64,000 nucleotides of DNA from Acinetobacter sp. WCHA55 (GCF_002165305.2 NZ_CP032286.1:3286001-3350000), one strand, 5' to 3'; shown: positions 25,722 to 34,331, counted from the first letter of the stretch. Numbers and translations are program-made. The notes: generated from the sequence alone by a model not told the origin.

Positions 25722-27383
25722 TTAAACGTCTACAGGGACAGCAAACAGCAAACGTCCTGATGCCAATATTTTGTCATGATTTTTCAGCTCAAAACTGATC
25801 TTATGCGCTTTACGGCTGAGTAGCAGTTCCACCGTTTGATAGGGTTGGATTAGTCCTTGAAATTTTAACTGCTCAAAACCATTGCACCACAGTAAATCTG
25901 CCCAGTTTTGTTTGGCAAAATGTTGAATAAATCCAATTTGCCCTACGCCTGGATAAATCGGGAAGTTCGGAAAATGCCCTTTAAAGCATTCCAACTCAGG
26001 CACAAACTCTAAAGCATAACTGATCTGCATATCCTGAGACTGCTGTGCCAATACTACAGGTAAGGTCATCGGCTGAAAGAGTGATTTTAAATACTGTTTG
26101 TTTAGCTTCGATTGTGCATTTTGTGGCATTTGCGTTAAGAAGCGCCATTGCCGTGGAATTGCGATACTTTCCAATTTCAGTTGTAAGCGTTTTTTCAGTT
26201 GTGCGGTGAGTACGGCTTTGCCCTGTTCAATAAGCAGTGCCCGAGCTTCTTCGGTCAGCACAGCCACCACCGCTAACATCTGACGCTGTTCTTTTTCATG
26301 AATTAAAACATGGCACTGCTGTATTTCGACCAATTCAGCGATTTTTATTTCAATCGTATCGAGACTTAACCGCTTTTCTTCAAGTTTGACAATGCGGTCT
26401 AAACGCCCCAATAACTGGAATGGACTTTTGGAATTATCTGCATCCACGACCTGCACTTTATCTCCAGTCAAAATCCAATCCGTACTAAAAGCATGATTGG
26501 TTTTAACGGCTAACTCTTGTTGCTCGGCGCAGTTAATTTCGACATTCGCAAAGGGAGTCCATAGTGCATCATCCGCCTGACGGTGAGCAATCCCGCCTGT
26601 TTCAGAACTACCAAACACTTCAGTAATGGGACGGTTCAGCAAAGGACGCACACCTGCATCCAACTTTCCACCAGAGGAATAGACCCGATGGCAGTCTTGC
26701 AACACCACATCTGTGGTCCAGCGCTTCAACAATGCAGGACTTGAAATCAGGTAATTGGGCAGTTGCAAATGGGAAATTTTCTTTTGAAGATCGACCACAT
26801 CTTCAGGGAAGGCCTGTTGTTTTTGGTAGAAACTACGTCCACTGGCTAAGGGCCACAACAGCTTAAACAACAAACCATAAATATGCTGATGACTCACCGT
26901 GGCAATCGCAACTGCCCGCTCAGGCAAATCAAAACTGGCTTCCAAACCACAGACTTCATTGAACAATTGTTGCAAGGTGCGCGGAATCTTTTTCGGCTGC
27001 CCTGTTGAGCCCGAAGTATAGAAATACAGCTGTGCCTGATTGAGAAAGGCAGCATCAAATTGAAGCTCAAAGGTTGACGCGGCTGTCGACGGCAAACGTT
27101 TTAAAAAATAAATCTGCTGTTCAGCCAATTCTTTTTCTAAGTCGCTGACCCGATGCGGCGGCAACAGCACTTGCTTACCTGCTTGCAAGGCTGCAAACAA
27201 CAATACCAAAAACTCATAACTGTCTTCTTGCCAAAGCGCCCATACCGGCTGTTCCAACTGCTGAATTTGCGTAGCCTGCACAGCTACATCCAACCAAAAA
27301 GTGTGAAAGGACACAAAACCTGAGTCCGCCTGAATACACAAGGGACGCAATGAATGGAGATGGTATTGAAAATGACAAGACAT
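25722..27383 (-). CDS. AMP-dependent acyl ligase fused to hotdog dehydratase (ApeH-ApeI type)
   Basis: A 553-aa fusion. Residues about 1-430 form an ANL ligase: P-loop YFYTSGSTGQPKK, FGSSETGG, ILTGDKVQV and the hinge segment LGRLDRIVKLEEKRL. Residues about 438-553 form a hotdog domain with CFKGHFPNFPIYPGVGQIGF, as in FabZ (catalytic His kept; the FabZ Glu position appears to be Gly). In E. coli these functions are separate ApeH (loads the aryl acid on ACP) and ApeI (dehydratase). The gap to the preceding gene is 78 bp, the largest inside the operon. Confidence 0.9.
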   Translation of the reverse strand: MSCHFQYHLHSLRPLCIQADSGFVSFHTFWLDVAVQATQIQQLEQPVWALWQEDSYEFLVLLFAALQAGKQVLLPPHRVSDLEKELAEQQIYFLKRLPSTAASTFELQFDAAFLNQAQLYFYTSGSTGQPKKIPRTLQQLFNEVCGLEASFDLPERAVAIATVSHQHIYGLLFKLLWPLASGRSFYQKQQAFPEDVVDLQKKISHLQLPNYLISSPALLKRWTTDVVLQDCHRVYSSGGKLDAGVRPLLNRPITEVFGSSETGGIAHRQADDALWTPFANVEINCAEQQELAVKTNHAFSTDWILTGDKVQVVDADNSKSPFQLLGRLDRIVKLEEKRLSLDTIEIKIAELVEIQQCHVLIHEKEQRQMLAVVAVLTEEARALLIEQGKAVLTAQLKKRLQLKLESIAIPRQWRFLTQMPQNAQSKLNKQYLKSLFQPMTLPVVLAQQSQDMQISYALEFVPELECFKGHFPNFPIYPGVGQIGFIQHFAKQNWADLLWCNGFEQLKFQGLIQPYQTVELLLSRKAHKISFELKNHDKILASGRLLFAVPVDV

Positions 27384-27461
27384 AAAATTTGTTTTTAAAA
27401 ACCGTATTTCTAATCGCTATAGTTCGAGGCCACTGTTTGAGTTGCCCTGACGGAAATGCTG

Positions 27462-28016
27462 TTATTTCTGTGCCTGATGCAGTCGTTGCTGGCGTTTACG
27501 CAACACAAACTCACCCAGTAACAGTCCACCCATCAAGATATAAGAGATCAAACCGTTATACAGCACCCAAATCTTCATCGGTGCAAAGAAAACAGTGATC
27601 AGGGCAATGACCGCATTGATGCAAAAAAAACCACACCAAACTTTGGTCACTTGACGGGTCCATTCTACTCCTTCTTCGGGCAGATTAGGCTCTGCCAAAC
27701 GTGCAAAACGTTCAATCATTGAAGGCGGTCGAATCAAAGTGCTGGCAAAAATAAACAGCGCACCGAGACTCATAAAGACAGGATAGAGTTTAAGCCACGC
27801 ATGATCTTTTAAAATCAAACTCAACCCGCCACATAAAATTGCAAAACCCGTCAATGGCCACAGCAAAGTATTACCCTTACTCAATAAACGCAGGATACCC
27901 AGTGCAATCAGTACTGCACTGACCCAGACATACTGTCCATGCGCTAAAGCATAAGCCACAAAAAAAGGATAGAGGAGCAATCCGACCCCTGCTATCCCTT
28001 TTAAAATGTTGTTCAT
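27462..28016 (-). CDS. COG4648-type membrane protein of aryl polyene cluster
   Basis: A 184-aa inner-membrane protein with about six hydrophobic helices (ILKGIAGVGLLLYPFFVAYALA, VWVSAVLIALGILRLL, LLWPLTGFAILCGGLSLIL, LKLYPVFMSLGALFIFAST, VWCGFFCINAVIALITVFFA, YILMGGLLLGEFVLR). A Pro-Pro-Ser segment, LIRPPSMIERFARL, is conserved in this family. Such proteins accompany aryl polyene genes (ApeG position) but have no assigned activity. It overlaps the second ACP gene by 4 bp (ATGA). Confidence 0.8.
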   Translation of the reverse strand: MNNILKGIAGVGLLLYPFFVAYALAHGQYVWVSAVLIALGILRLLSKGNTLLWPLTGFAILCGGLSLILKDHAWLKLYPVFMSLGALFIFASTLIRPPSMIERFARLAEPNLPEEGVEWTRQVTKVWCGFFCINAVIALITVFFAPMKIWVLYNGLISYILMGGLLLGEFVLRKRQQRLHQAQK

Positions 28017-28261
28017 GCAGCCGACATATTCTGAATCACGAGCACCACATCTTGTACGGTACGCACGTTTTTAAAGTCTTCAGGATTGACTTGCTTGCCT
28101 GTCAACTCTTTAATTTTTACCACCAAATCAATGGCATCAATACTGTCAACATCGAGGTCTGAAGCTAAGTTTGATTCTAACTGCACATCTTCAGGCGCAA
28201 TTTCAAACAGCTCTTCCATCCACTCACGTAATTTTTCTAACACGGTTTCTTGTGTAAGCAT
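28013..28261 (-). CDS. Acyl carrier protein 2 of aryl polyene cluster (ApeF-type)
   Basis: An 82-aa ACP. The phosphopantetheine attachment Ser is in DLDVDSIDAIDLVVKI (about residue 38), with the usual acidic helix II and a C-terminal V-R-T-V-Q-D segment. It follows the first ACP by 9 bp. Type II pathways of this kind use two ACPs, proposed to separate priming from elongation. Confidence 0.92.
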   Translation of the reverse strand: MLTQETVLEKLREWMEELFEIAPEDVQLESNLASDLDVDSIDAIDLVVKIKELTGKQVNPEDFKNVRTVQDVVLVIQNMSAA

Positions 28262-28270
28262 AGCAACCTC

Positions 28271-28531
28271 TTATGCTGTTTTCTGTGCTTCAACCAAAGC
28301 CACTAAGCTTTGAATTGATTTAAAATGTTCTTTGGTTTCTGCAGACTCTGCATTTAGATGAATGCCATAACGCTTTTTCAATGCCAAACCCAGTTCTAAA
28401 GCATCAATCGAGTCCAAACCCAGACCATCACCAAACAAAGGTGCGTCTGTATCAATATCTTCAATACGGATGTCTTCAAGGGCAAGGACATCAATAATCA
28501 TTTGCTTTAATTCATCAGCAAGATTGCTCAT
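28271..28531 (-). CDS. Acyl carrier protein 1 of aryl polyene cluster (ApeE-type)
   Basis: An 86-aa ACP with the attachment Ser in GDGLGLDSIDALELGLAL (about residue 41). It differs clearly from the second ACP. Its start overlaps the end of the acyltransferase gene by 17 bp, so translation is probably coupled. Confidence 0.92.
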   Translation of the reverse strand: MSNLADELKQMIIDVLALEDIRIEDIDTDAPLFGDGLGLDSIDALELGLALKKRYGIHLNAESAETKEHFKSIQSLVALVEAQKTA

Positions 28532-29327
28532 TTAGGGATAACTCTTGGTTAAAAAACCACTGTAATTGTTGATTTAATTGACGTACATTTTTTGGATTGA
28601 CCGTTACGTCATCCAATACGTCTTCCACTCGGATCGCATCCAGCACTTTCACATGGATATGAAAAGGCTGTTCTGGAATGTGATACCACTTTTCATTTTT
28701 GGTCAGGGTCGATGGCGTGCAGCTAATCAGCACAGGACGAATCGGCACACCTGCACGCAGGGCAATATTGGCCGCACCACGCTGAAAGTCATTCAGTTGC
28801 TCGCCTTTTGCTGTTCGCGTCCCCTCAGGAAAGATCAACAAGGACGCTGCATGATCCTGCTGTAATTTGTGTACACAGTCCTGAATAAACTGTTCAGAAC
28901 CTGCATTTAAAATATAGCCTGCGCTTTGCACAGGGCCTTTGGTAAATGGATTCGACCACAGCGCCTGCTTGACCACGCAGTTTGCTTGTTCCATTAAACC
29001 AATTAAAACCACCACGTCAATTAGTGTCGGATGATTGGCAATCACCAGCTCTTGTTGACTGTGCTGTAGTTTATCTAAGCCTTCAACCGTATAGGTCATA
29101 ATGCCCAGTTTCACCATCATTTCGGTAAAACCTTTAAAGCTGTGTTTAATCACCTTTTGAGTACGCTGCTTTCGAAGCTCAAGGTCGGCTGAACTGAGCT
29201 TGACCAGTGGCGCAACCAAACCGCCAATCGCCACGCCGCCTAAGCCAAAGCTGGCAAAACTAAACCCTGTCGCGCCTACGCGCCACGCATAGTTGGCTTT
29301 TTGCTTGATTCGATTTAATTTCAGCAT
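28515..29327 (-). CDS. 1-acylglycerol-3-phosphate acyltransferase-like (ApeD-type)
   Basis: A 270-aa PlsC-family acyltransferase. Catalytic motif VIANHPTLIDVVVLIG (N-H-x4-D) and FPEGTRTAKG are both present, with a hydrophobic N-terminal region (GFSFASFGLGGVAIGGLVAPLV) as a membrane anchor. It may acylate the glycerol or sugar part of the pigment lipid. The ATG at 29327 is used; a GTG at 29336 would add three residues. It overlaps the chain-length factor stop by 7 bp. Confidence 0.88.
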   Translation of the reverse strand: MLKLNRIKQKANYAWRVGATGFSFASFGLGGVAIGGLVAPLVKLSSADLELRKQRTQKVIKHSFKGFTEMMVKLGIMTYTVEGLDKLQHSQQELVIANHPTLIDVVVLIGLMEQANCVVKQALWSNPFTKGPVQSAGYILNAGSEQFIQDCVHKLQQDHAASLLIFPEGTRTAKGEQLNDFQRGAANIALRAGVPIRPVLISCTPSTLTKNEKWYHIPEQPFHIHVKVLDAIRVEDVLDDVTVNPKNVRQLNQQLQWFFNQELSLNEQSC

Positions 29328-29944
29328 TTCGTCCACGCTTCTGATTCAGTTTGCTCAGGATTATTCCAAAATGCATTAAATGCCAAAGCCTGCTGATAGG
29401 CTGGCGTTGAATCTGTATGTTTTGGTGTCAAGATCAAATTTGCAGGCGCTAATGAAATCATCGCAGCCATTGCAAAAGCAGCAAATGGCTGATGCTCGAT
29501 ATAAATGTCTGGCAGGGCTTCATCATAGTACACCAGCAGAACCTGACCAGCTTCTGGCCTTGTTTTTAACCATGCATAGGCTTCAATCAATCCATCATTC
29601 CACGAACCCGCCAAACTGGTTGCAGGCGTCGCATCCTGACATAAAATGGAATAAAGTCCGGAAATTGCATTATGGACCGACGTTGAAAACTGCGTTGGTG
29701 AAGGCGTTTGCTCGTTTAACACATCTTCTAAAATATTTAGTGTTTTTGATTCATCGCCATATTGCGACACCCACACAATATAATCGACTTTGTGGGTATT
29801 TAAAGTCTGCTTTGCACTATTCAAAGCCAGCTTTGCTAGCCGCGATAAGCGCCGGCGTTGCATGGCAGGAATGTGTTCTATAGCTGATAATTCTTGATCA
29901 ACCAAGCTCATATTCAAGCGGGATACGTGGAGTTGCATCATCAT
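29321..29944 (-). CDS. Ketosynthase chain-length factor-like protein (PF13723, ApeC-type)
   Basis: A 207-aa short ketosynthase-like protein of the Ketoacyl-synt_2 family: RRRLSRLAKLALNSAKQTL, VWVSQYGDESKTLNILEDVLNEQTPSPTQFSTSVHNAISGLYS. The active-site Cys region of true ketosynthases is absent, as expected for a chain-length factor that pairs with a ketosynthase (ApeO-type, 16071). It is the first gene of the operon. Three consecutive ATG codons start it (29944, 29941, 29938) and the first is given. Confidence 0.82.
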   Translation of the reverse strand: MMMQLHVSRLNMSLVDQELSAIEHIPAMQRRRLSRLAKLALNSAKQTLNTHKVDYIVWVSQYGDESKTLNILEDVLNEQTPSPTQFSTSVHNAISGLYSILCQDATPATSLAGSWNDGLIEAYAWLKTRPEAGQVLLVYYDEALPDIYIEHQPFAAFAMAAMISLAPANLILTPKHTDSTPAYQQALAFNAFWNNPEQTESEAWTKC

Positions 29945-29982
29945 GATCAGTGTTTAAAAGTTGACAAATTATCAGGCGCGCA

Positions 29983-30011
29983 ATTATAGCACTGAGCCAC
30001 ATTTTTCACAA
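29983..30011 (-). promoter_or_regulatory. Sigma70-type promoter of the aryl polyene operon
   Basis: On the minus strand TTGTGA (30011-30006) and a perfect TATAAT (29988-29983) are separated by 17 bp. The start site would be near 29976, giving a leader of about 30 nt before the first gene. Confidence 0.75.
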
Positions 30012-30035
30012 AAAATAACAAGCGCAGATAGATTC

Positions 30036-30078
30036 AAAAAAGGGGGATGCAGCAACGCTGCTCCTCCTCCTTGAAACA
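30036..30078 (-). terminator. Hairpin pair and T run after metR, probable terminator
   Basis: On the minus strand CTTG-TTT-CAAG (30081-30071) and GCAGC-GTT-GCTGC (30061-30049) are followed by CCCCC and a run of six T. It starts directly after the metR stop. The two tri-loop hairpins resemble the elements at 1346 and 6039, so it may be a member of that family used as a terminator. Confidence 0.5.
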
Positions 30079-30085
30079 AGCGCGA

Positions 30086-31003
30086 CTAGATGTAGTATTG
30101 CGTTCTTTTCTTGGCAAATTTATCCAGTTGCTTTAAAAAACCTTCGAAATAATCCTTCTCTTTTTCCTCAGTGCGATAGCCTGCATAAAGAGTACGACGC
30201 AAACCTTCAGGGGCTACGCAGTCCAAACGACGCGAAGTCACCCAACCCTTTTGTTCATATTCGTTCACCACCCAATCGGGTAATGCCCCAATGCCACGCC
30301 CACTTGCCACCAGTTGAATCAACATTTGGGTTAAATCTGTGGTCCGGATCTGCTTCGGCAGAATATTGGCCGGAATAAACAGACGCGACATAATGTCTAA
30401 ACGGTGCTTATCCACTGGATAGGTTACCAAAGTTTCTTCTGCAAGTTCTTGCACCGTAATATCTTTGGCACGAACCAAAGGATGGGTATTGGATAAAACT
30501 AAACGAGATTCATACTCAAAAATAGGGAAATACTCCACCCCTTTTAACGCAATTGGGTCGGCCGTAATCAATAAATCAAATTCACCTGTCTGCAATAACT
30601 CATGCGGATTGGCCTCAAAACCTGAAGCGAAATCCAGATCAACATCTGGATACTGTTGGCGATATTGATTTAACAACGGCATTAACCAATCGAAACAGCT
30701 ATGACACTCTGAGGAAAAAGTAATGCGTCCAGTTTGACCATGCACAATACGGGTAATATCGCTTTGTGCAATTTGTACCTGCGGCAATACTTCATCAGCC
30801 AGTTTTAATAAACGCTGTCCAACATTAGAAAAACTAACAGGGCGGCTACGACGGTTCACTATCTCTACGCCAAACCACTGGTCTAACTCACGCAACTGGT
30901 GTGACAAAGCTGAAGGCGTTAAACATAAATCTCCTGCAGCCGCCACCAATGAGCCATGCTCTCTTAAAGCGGTTAAGGTTTTTAAATGGCGAAGTTCTAA
31001 CAT
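30086..31003 (-). CDS. metR: LysR-family regulator MetR
   Basis: A 305-aa LysR-type transcription factor closely matching E. coli MetR: winged-helix domain LRHLKTLTALREHGSLVAAAGDLCLTPSALSHQLRELDQWFGV, and the MetR-typical ECHSCFDWLMPLLNQYR at the start of the effector domain. MetR activates methionine genes with homocysteine as co-effector. The family start (MLELRHL, 31003) is used; an ATG at 31042 with an upstream AGG would add 13 residues and has the better ribosome-binding site, so the start is uncertain. No clear TGAA-N5-TTCA site is visible just upstream. Confidence 0.9.
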   Translation of the reverse strand: MLELRHLKTLTALREHGSLVAAAGDLCLTPSALSHQLRELDQWFGVEIVNRRSRPVSFSNVGQRLLKLADEVLPQVQIAQSDITRIVHGQTGRITFSSECHSCFDWLMPLLNQYRQQYPDVDLDFASGFEANPHELLQTGEFDLLITADPIALKGVEYFPIFEYESRLVLSNTHPLVRAKDITVQELAEETLVTYPVDKHRLDIMSRLFIPANILPKQIRTTDLTQMLIQLVASGRGIGALPDWVVNEYEQKGWVTSRRLDCVAPEGLRRTLYAGYRTEEKEKDYFEGFLKQLDKFAKKRTQYYI

Positions 31004-31042
31004 CTGACACGGCCCAATTTTTAATTTTGATGAATGCAACAT

Positions 31043-31645
31043 AGCTTAACCTATAAAAGCCAAATTAAATTATTATTTTTCACTTTAATGTAAAATTAAT
31101 TAATTTAACTCATCTTAAAATCTATGAGCTACAACAGCAATATTCGCCCCATCTCACGGAGAATGAAAAATTTAAACATCCAAATTCATGATCCGCGCAT
31201 GATTAGCAATTGAAGTAAGGGTTTATTTTATAACTGCGGGTAAATGTGAATCTTTCTCTTAGTCATGCCTAAGTTAAAGCATGATTTATTCAATTTTTTG
31301 AAATGCATAACCATCAAATCTAGCCCACCAACTATCCTATTTAACTCGTACCACACCTCGAATTGTCGTGATATCTCTACTTTGATACAACGCAATCATT
31401 TGACAGCAAGCAACATGCTCTAGTAGCTGAGTTAAATTCAGCTCAAATATTGAGAACTGATGATTCTCATCTGCTATCCACATTGAGCAGGCTAAAGCGC
31501 TGAAAAAGCAAAACGTGCTGACAGCAGAACTTCTCACCACCCTAGTCTTCGGGATTTTTTATGTTCCACGTGAAGCATTAGCAAATATCGAATCAAAGTC
31601 GCTTGTCTCTCAAACTGATGAGATTCAAAGCAGAACTTGTAAAAC
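31043..31645. other. Gene-poor AT-rich intergenic stretch
   Basis: Between metR and the small ORF at 31687. It holds the metR promoter region and the parS-like site at 31562-31577. The only open frames are a 67-codon minus-strand frame (31337-31540, GTG start, weak ribosome-binding site) and a plus-strand frame of about 60 codons without ATG that runs into the terminator at 31646; neither is convincing as a gene. They could be remnants of a decayed gene. Confidence 0.6.
31562..31577. promoter_or_regulatory. parS-like site
   Basis: TGTTCCACGTGAAGCA matches the bacterial parS consensus TGTTNCACGTGAAACA at all but one specified position. parS is the centromere-like binding site of ParB, usually found near oriC. 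A K locus near oriC in related genomes would agree with this, but no parB gene is in the window. A single site found by eye is weak evidence for function. Confidence 0.5.
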
Positions 31646-31675
31646 AAAAAAGCTTCCAAAATAGGAAGCTTTTTT
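31646..31675. terminator. Bidirectional rho-independent terminator
   Basis: AAAAAGCTTCC and GGAAGCTTTTT form a stem around an AAAATA loop with A and T runs on both sides. It lies 11 bp after the stop of the small minus-strand ORF at 31687. Confidence 0.85.
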
Positions 31676-31686
31676 AAATCTAAGAT

Positions 31687-31881
31687 TTAACCATCAATCG
31701 TGAGCTTTAAAATCTCAGCTTTGGTATAACCCCGTTCTTTTAGAAGATGTTGAATGGCTTTTTTCTCATCTTGATCTTCAAGGAATTTGCAGCGTTGGAT
31801 CAAACGCATATCGGTCTCATACTGAAAGTTATGACGACACTCCAATTCCTTATTGGAAGGCGTAGTAAAAAAATGAAGCAC
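31687..31881 (-). CDS. Small hypothetical protein
   Basis: A 64-aa frame starting at GTG with AAGAGAG about 10 bases upstream. The second half, DQDEKKAIQHLLKERGYTKAEILKLTI, has the look of a helical coding sequence with balanced charge, and a strong terminator follows the stop. No family is recognised. Evidence is limited to composition, a plausible ribosome-binding site and the terminator. Confidence 0.5.
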   Translation of the reverse strand: MLHFFTTPSNKELECRHNFQYETDMRLIQRCKFLEDQDEKKAIQHLLKERGYTKAEILKLTIDG

Positions 31882-32184
31882 AGCTAGATACTCTCTTTCT
31901 TGCTGTTGAAGTGGCCCGCCTTCAACGAATACCTATCTAACACAACTGTTAAACACCCTTTGTGTAAATGATGACGAATCTCGCTCAATTATGCAAGTTT
32001 GGGCCTCTCAAATGTTCTCTCGCTACCCATCTTCAACGCTCATACAGGTCTTAATCATCGGCCAAAGTCGATTTTAATCATGAGAATTCATCAGCTTATC
32101 CTGAGAATTCTTCATCCAATCGCCGTTAATCAGCTCGTTAGACGTTTTAAACTGTGAGGTTTAAATATATAAAACCTAGCCAAT
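31882..32184. other. Intergenic region upstream of queH
   Basis: About 300 bp without a supported open frame. It presumably holds the divergent promoters of the small ORF and queH, but no well-matched promoter or structured element was seen. Confidence 0.5.
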
Positions 32185-32850
32185 ATGTCGAAGCTCGAAC
32201 GTCAAAAACTTAGTCTCCCCACAGGCCATGACAAACTACTCTTGCATTCCTGCTGCGCACCTTGTTCAGGTGAAGTCATGGAAACCCTGATTGAATCAGG
32301 TATCAATTTTTCCATCTTTTTTTACAATCCCAATATTCATCCCGTGAAGGAATATCTAATTCGTAAAGAAGAAAATATTCGCTTTGCAGAAAAACATCAT
32401 ATTCCATTTATTGACTGTGATTACGATATAGACAACTGGTTTGCACGTGCCAAAGGGATGGAAAATGAGCCAGAGAAAGGCATTCGTTGTACCATGTGTT
32501 TTGATATGCGGTTTGAACGAACGGCGTTATATGCGGCAGAACATGGCTTTAGCCTAATCAGTAGCTCTCTCGGCATTTCCCGTTGGAAGAATATGCAACA
32601 GATCAATGAATGCGGACACCGTTCTGCTTCACATTATGCAGGCATTCAGTACTGGGACTATAACTGGCGCAAACATGGCGGTGCGGTACGCATGCTAGAC
32701 ATCAGCAAACGTGAAGAATTTTATCAACAAGAATACTGTGGTTGCGTGTATTCACTGCGGGATAGCAACCGCTGGCGCATGAGCCAAGGCCGTGAGCGCA
32801 TCAAACTCGGAGAAAAGTTCTATTCCAATGCTATGGATCCGGACAACTGA
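32185..32850 (+). CDS. queH: Epoxyqueuosine reductase QueH
   Basis: A 221-aa DUF208-family enzyme that reduces epoxyqueuosine to queuosine in tRNA, the non-B12 alternative to QueG. The conserved Cys sets are all present: [11 protein letters not shown] (Cys23, Cys24, Cys27), [10 protein letters not shown] (about residues 100-104) and [11 protein letters not shown], which bind the Fe-S cluster and metal. The helix [13 protein letters not shown] is also typical. It is monocistronic and convergent with the following MTHFR-family gene (2 bp between stops). Confidence 0.94.
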   Translation: MSKLERQKLSLPTGHDKLLLHSCCAPCSGEVMETLIESGINFSIFFYNPNIHPVKEYLIRKEENIRFAEKHHIPFIDCDYDIDNWFARAKGMENEPEKGIRCTMCFDMRFERTALYAAEHGFSLISSSLGISRWKNMQQINECGHRSASHYAGIQYWDYNWRKHGGAVRMLDISKREEFYQQEYCGCVYSLRDSNRWRMSQGRERIKLGEKFYSNAMDPDN

Positions 32851-32852
32851 TT

Positions 32853-34247
32853 TTAGTCTGCAGACTCCGCATACCAATTTTTCCAAGAGCTGGTTCCACG
32901 TACCGCAATCGACACGGTCGGAATCAGCTTTTCTTTTAAAATCGCTGTTTGTCCAACCGCTTTAGCTAAGCGTGCTTTGACGGAATGAATGCATTCACGG
33001 TCACCAAATTCACAGCGGTCTAAGCTGGTTCCACCACAAGGCCCATTAGCCAAGCCTTTAGGACAGGTTTCTGGACAAATATACAGGGTCTCACCTAAAC
33101 GGCATTGACCACAACTCTCACAGCCCACCACCGCATGCTTACTCAAATGTTCTGTTTTCAGTAATGCATTGTTGGCTTTAGTTCGATCCCAAACATTAAA
33201 ATTAAAAATAAACCGCCCTACTCCTTTGGCCAGTTTAGATTCAAATAAAGCATCATGCATCAGATGCAGATGTTGGTATTTAATGATCTGACTTGAGGTC
33301 GCAGGCCGTGAATAATAAGTCAGCTTCGGATGAAATTCTGTACCTGTTTGCACCTGCCAAAGCGTATTCCAAAGTCGTTCACACTCAGCAGAACTCAAGT
33401 GCCAATATTCTTCAATATAGCTTTCCAACAACATTTGTTCTTCAGGCTGATGGCAAGCCGATAAATGCACCCCCGCAAAGCCTAAATGTCGACACATTAG
33501 AATTTGTAATGCGCAGCGCGCATAGACGCGATCACTTAAACCCTGTTCTTTTTCCTGTTGCAACACCTGCAACATATGCGGGGTTATCACAATGCCAGCC
33601 ACTTTATGCTTCAGCATAAACTTAGCCCGCGTCAAGGTCAGTGGCATAACGCAGGCTAAAATTTTCTGCGCATACTGATGTTGCGCTAAAAATACATGTG
33701 CATCCTGTAAAGCAGCCATGTCATAGCCCAATTGGGTAATCACATAATCCGCCCCTGCTTTCATCTTTTTATGCAGTTTCAGATATTGTGCCTCTTTTTC
33801 CGCTTCCGCATATTTAAACGGGTTAAACGCCACACCGATATGAAAACCGCCTTGGCGTTTGGCTTCCATGACAGCATTCACAGACTCCAAATAACGTGTC
33901 CGTGGCTCTACGTCATGGCTGTAGTGGTGCTGTTTTAATTTATCACCCGTTAAGAGCAGCAGGTTCTTTTGACCTTGTGTTTTTGCATCCTGCAAAAACT
34001 GCTCAAAGTCCTGTATATCTCGCGCTTTCCCCGAAAAGTGAATGACTTTTTCAATCTCTTGTGGATACTGCTTGGCAACCATTAAAGGCGCTTCATCGTC
34101 ATCCGCATGTACCCGATCGGCCAGCGTCATAGCCACAGGAAAACCTGCAAATTGAGTTTTGACAGGCCACTGGGCTTGCTGTGCGCTTAAGTATTCAACC
34201 AATACGCAAAATTGTTGCTGTGCAAAATATTGAGCAAGTAAAGACAT
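32853..34247 (-). CDS. Methylenetetrahydrofolate reductase-family protein with C-terminal Cys-rich MTHFR_C domain
   Basis: A 464-aa fusion. Residues about 1-330 are a MetF-like TIM barrel (FCVLVEYLS, LLLLTGD, HIGVAFNPFKYAEAEKE, GADYVITQLGYD, HKVAGIVITP). The C-terminal region (about 365-430) has CESCGQC, CPETCPKG, GPCGG, RCEFGDREC, the Cys pattern of PF12225, found in MetV of acetogens and in one-carbon demethylation systems. It probably interconverts C1-folates with an Fe-S partner domain. The frame is open to 34331, but a TATAAT promoter lies inside that extension, so the ATG at 34247 is used. Confidence 0.85.
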   Translation of the reverse strand: MSLLAQYFAQQQFCVLVEYLSAQQAQWPVKTQFAGFPVAMTLADRVHADDDEAPLMVAKQYPQEIEKVIHFSGKARDIQDFEQFLQDAKTQGQKNLLLLTGDKLKQHHYSHDVEPRTRYLESVNAVMEAKRQGGFHIGVAFNPFKYAEAEKEAQYLKLHKKMKAGADYVITQLGYDMAALQDAHVFLAQHQYAQKILACVMPLTLTRAKFMLKHKVAGIVITPHMLQVLQQEKEQGLSDRVYARCALQILMCRHLGFAGVHLSACHQPEEQMLLESYIEEYWHLSSAECERLWNTLWQVQTGTEFHPKLTYYSRPATSSQIIKYQHLHLMHDALFESKLAKGVGRFIFNFNVWDRTKANNALLKTEHLSKHAVVGCESCGQCRLGETLYICPETCPKGLANGPCGGTSLDRCEFGDRECIHSVKARLAKAVGQTAILKEKLIPTVSIAVRGTSSWKNWYAESAD

Positions 34248-34284
34248 CACAGGAGAAATAATCCAGAGGATTAAAAAAAGAAGA

Positions 34285-34314
34285 ATTATAGTACAAATCA
34301 AAAAGAGATGACGA
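34285..34314 (-). promoter_or_regulatory. Candidate promoter of the MTHFR-family gene
   Basis: A perfect TATAAT (34290-34285 on the minus strand) lies about 40 bp before the ATG at 34247. A weak -35, TCGTCA, sits 18 bp upstream. Its place inside the 5' frame extension argues against the longer start. Confidence 0.5.
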
Positions 34315-34331
34315 ATCGTCTGATTATTCAC

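Noticed and set aside
31004..31140. MetR box TGAA-N5-TTCA upstream of metR
   Set aside because: Only partial half-sites with wrong spacing were found in the AT-rich region.
34248..34331. N-terminal membrane helix for the MTHFR-family protein
   Set aside because: The hydrophobic extension coincides with a TATAAT promoter and homologues begin at MSLLAQ, so it is probably untranslated leader.
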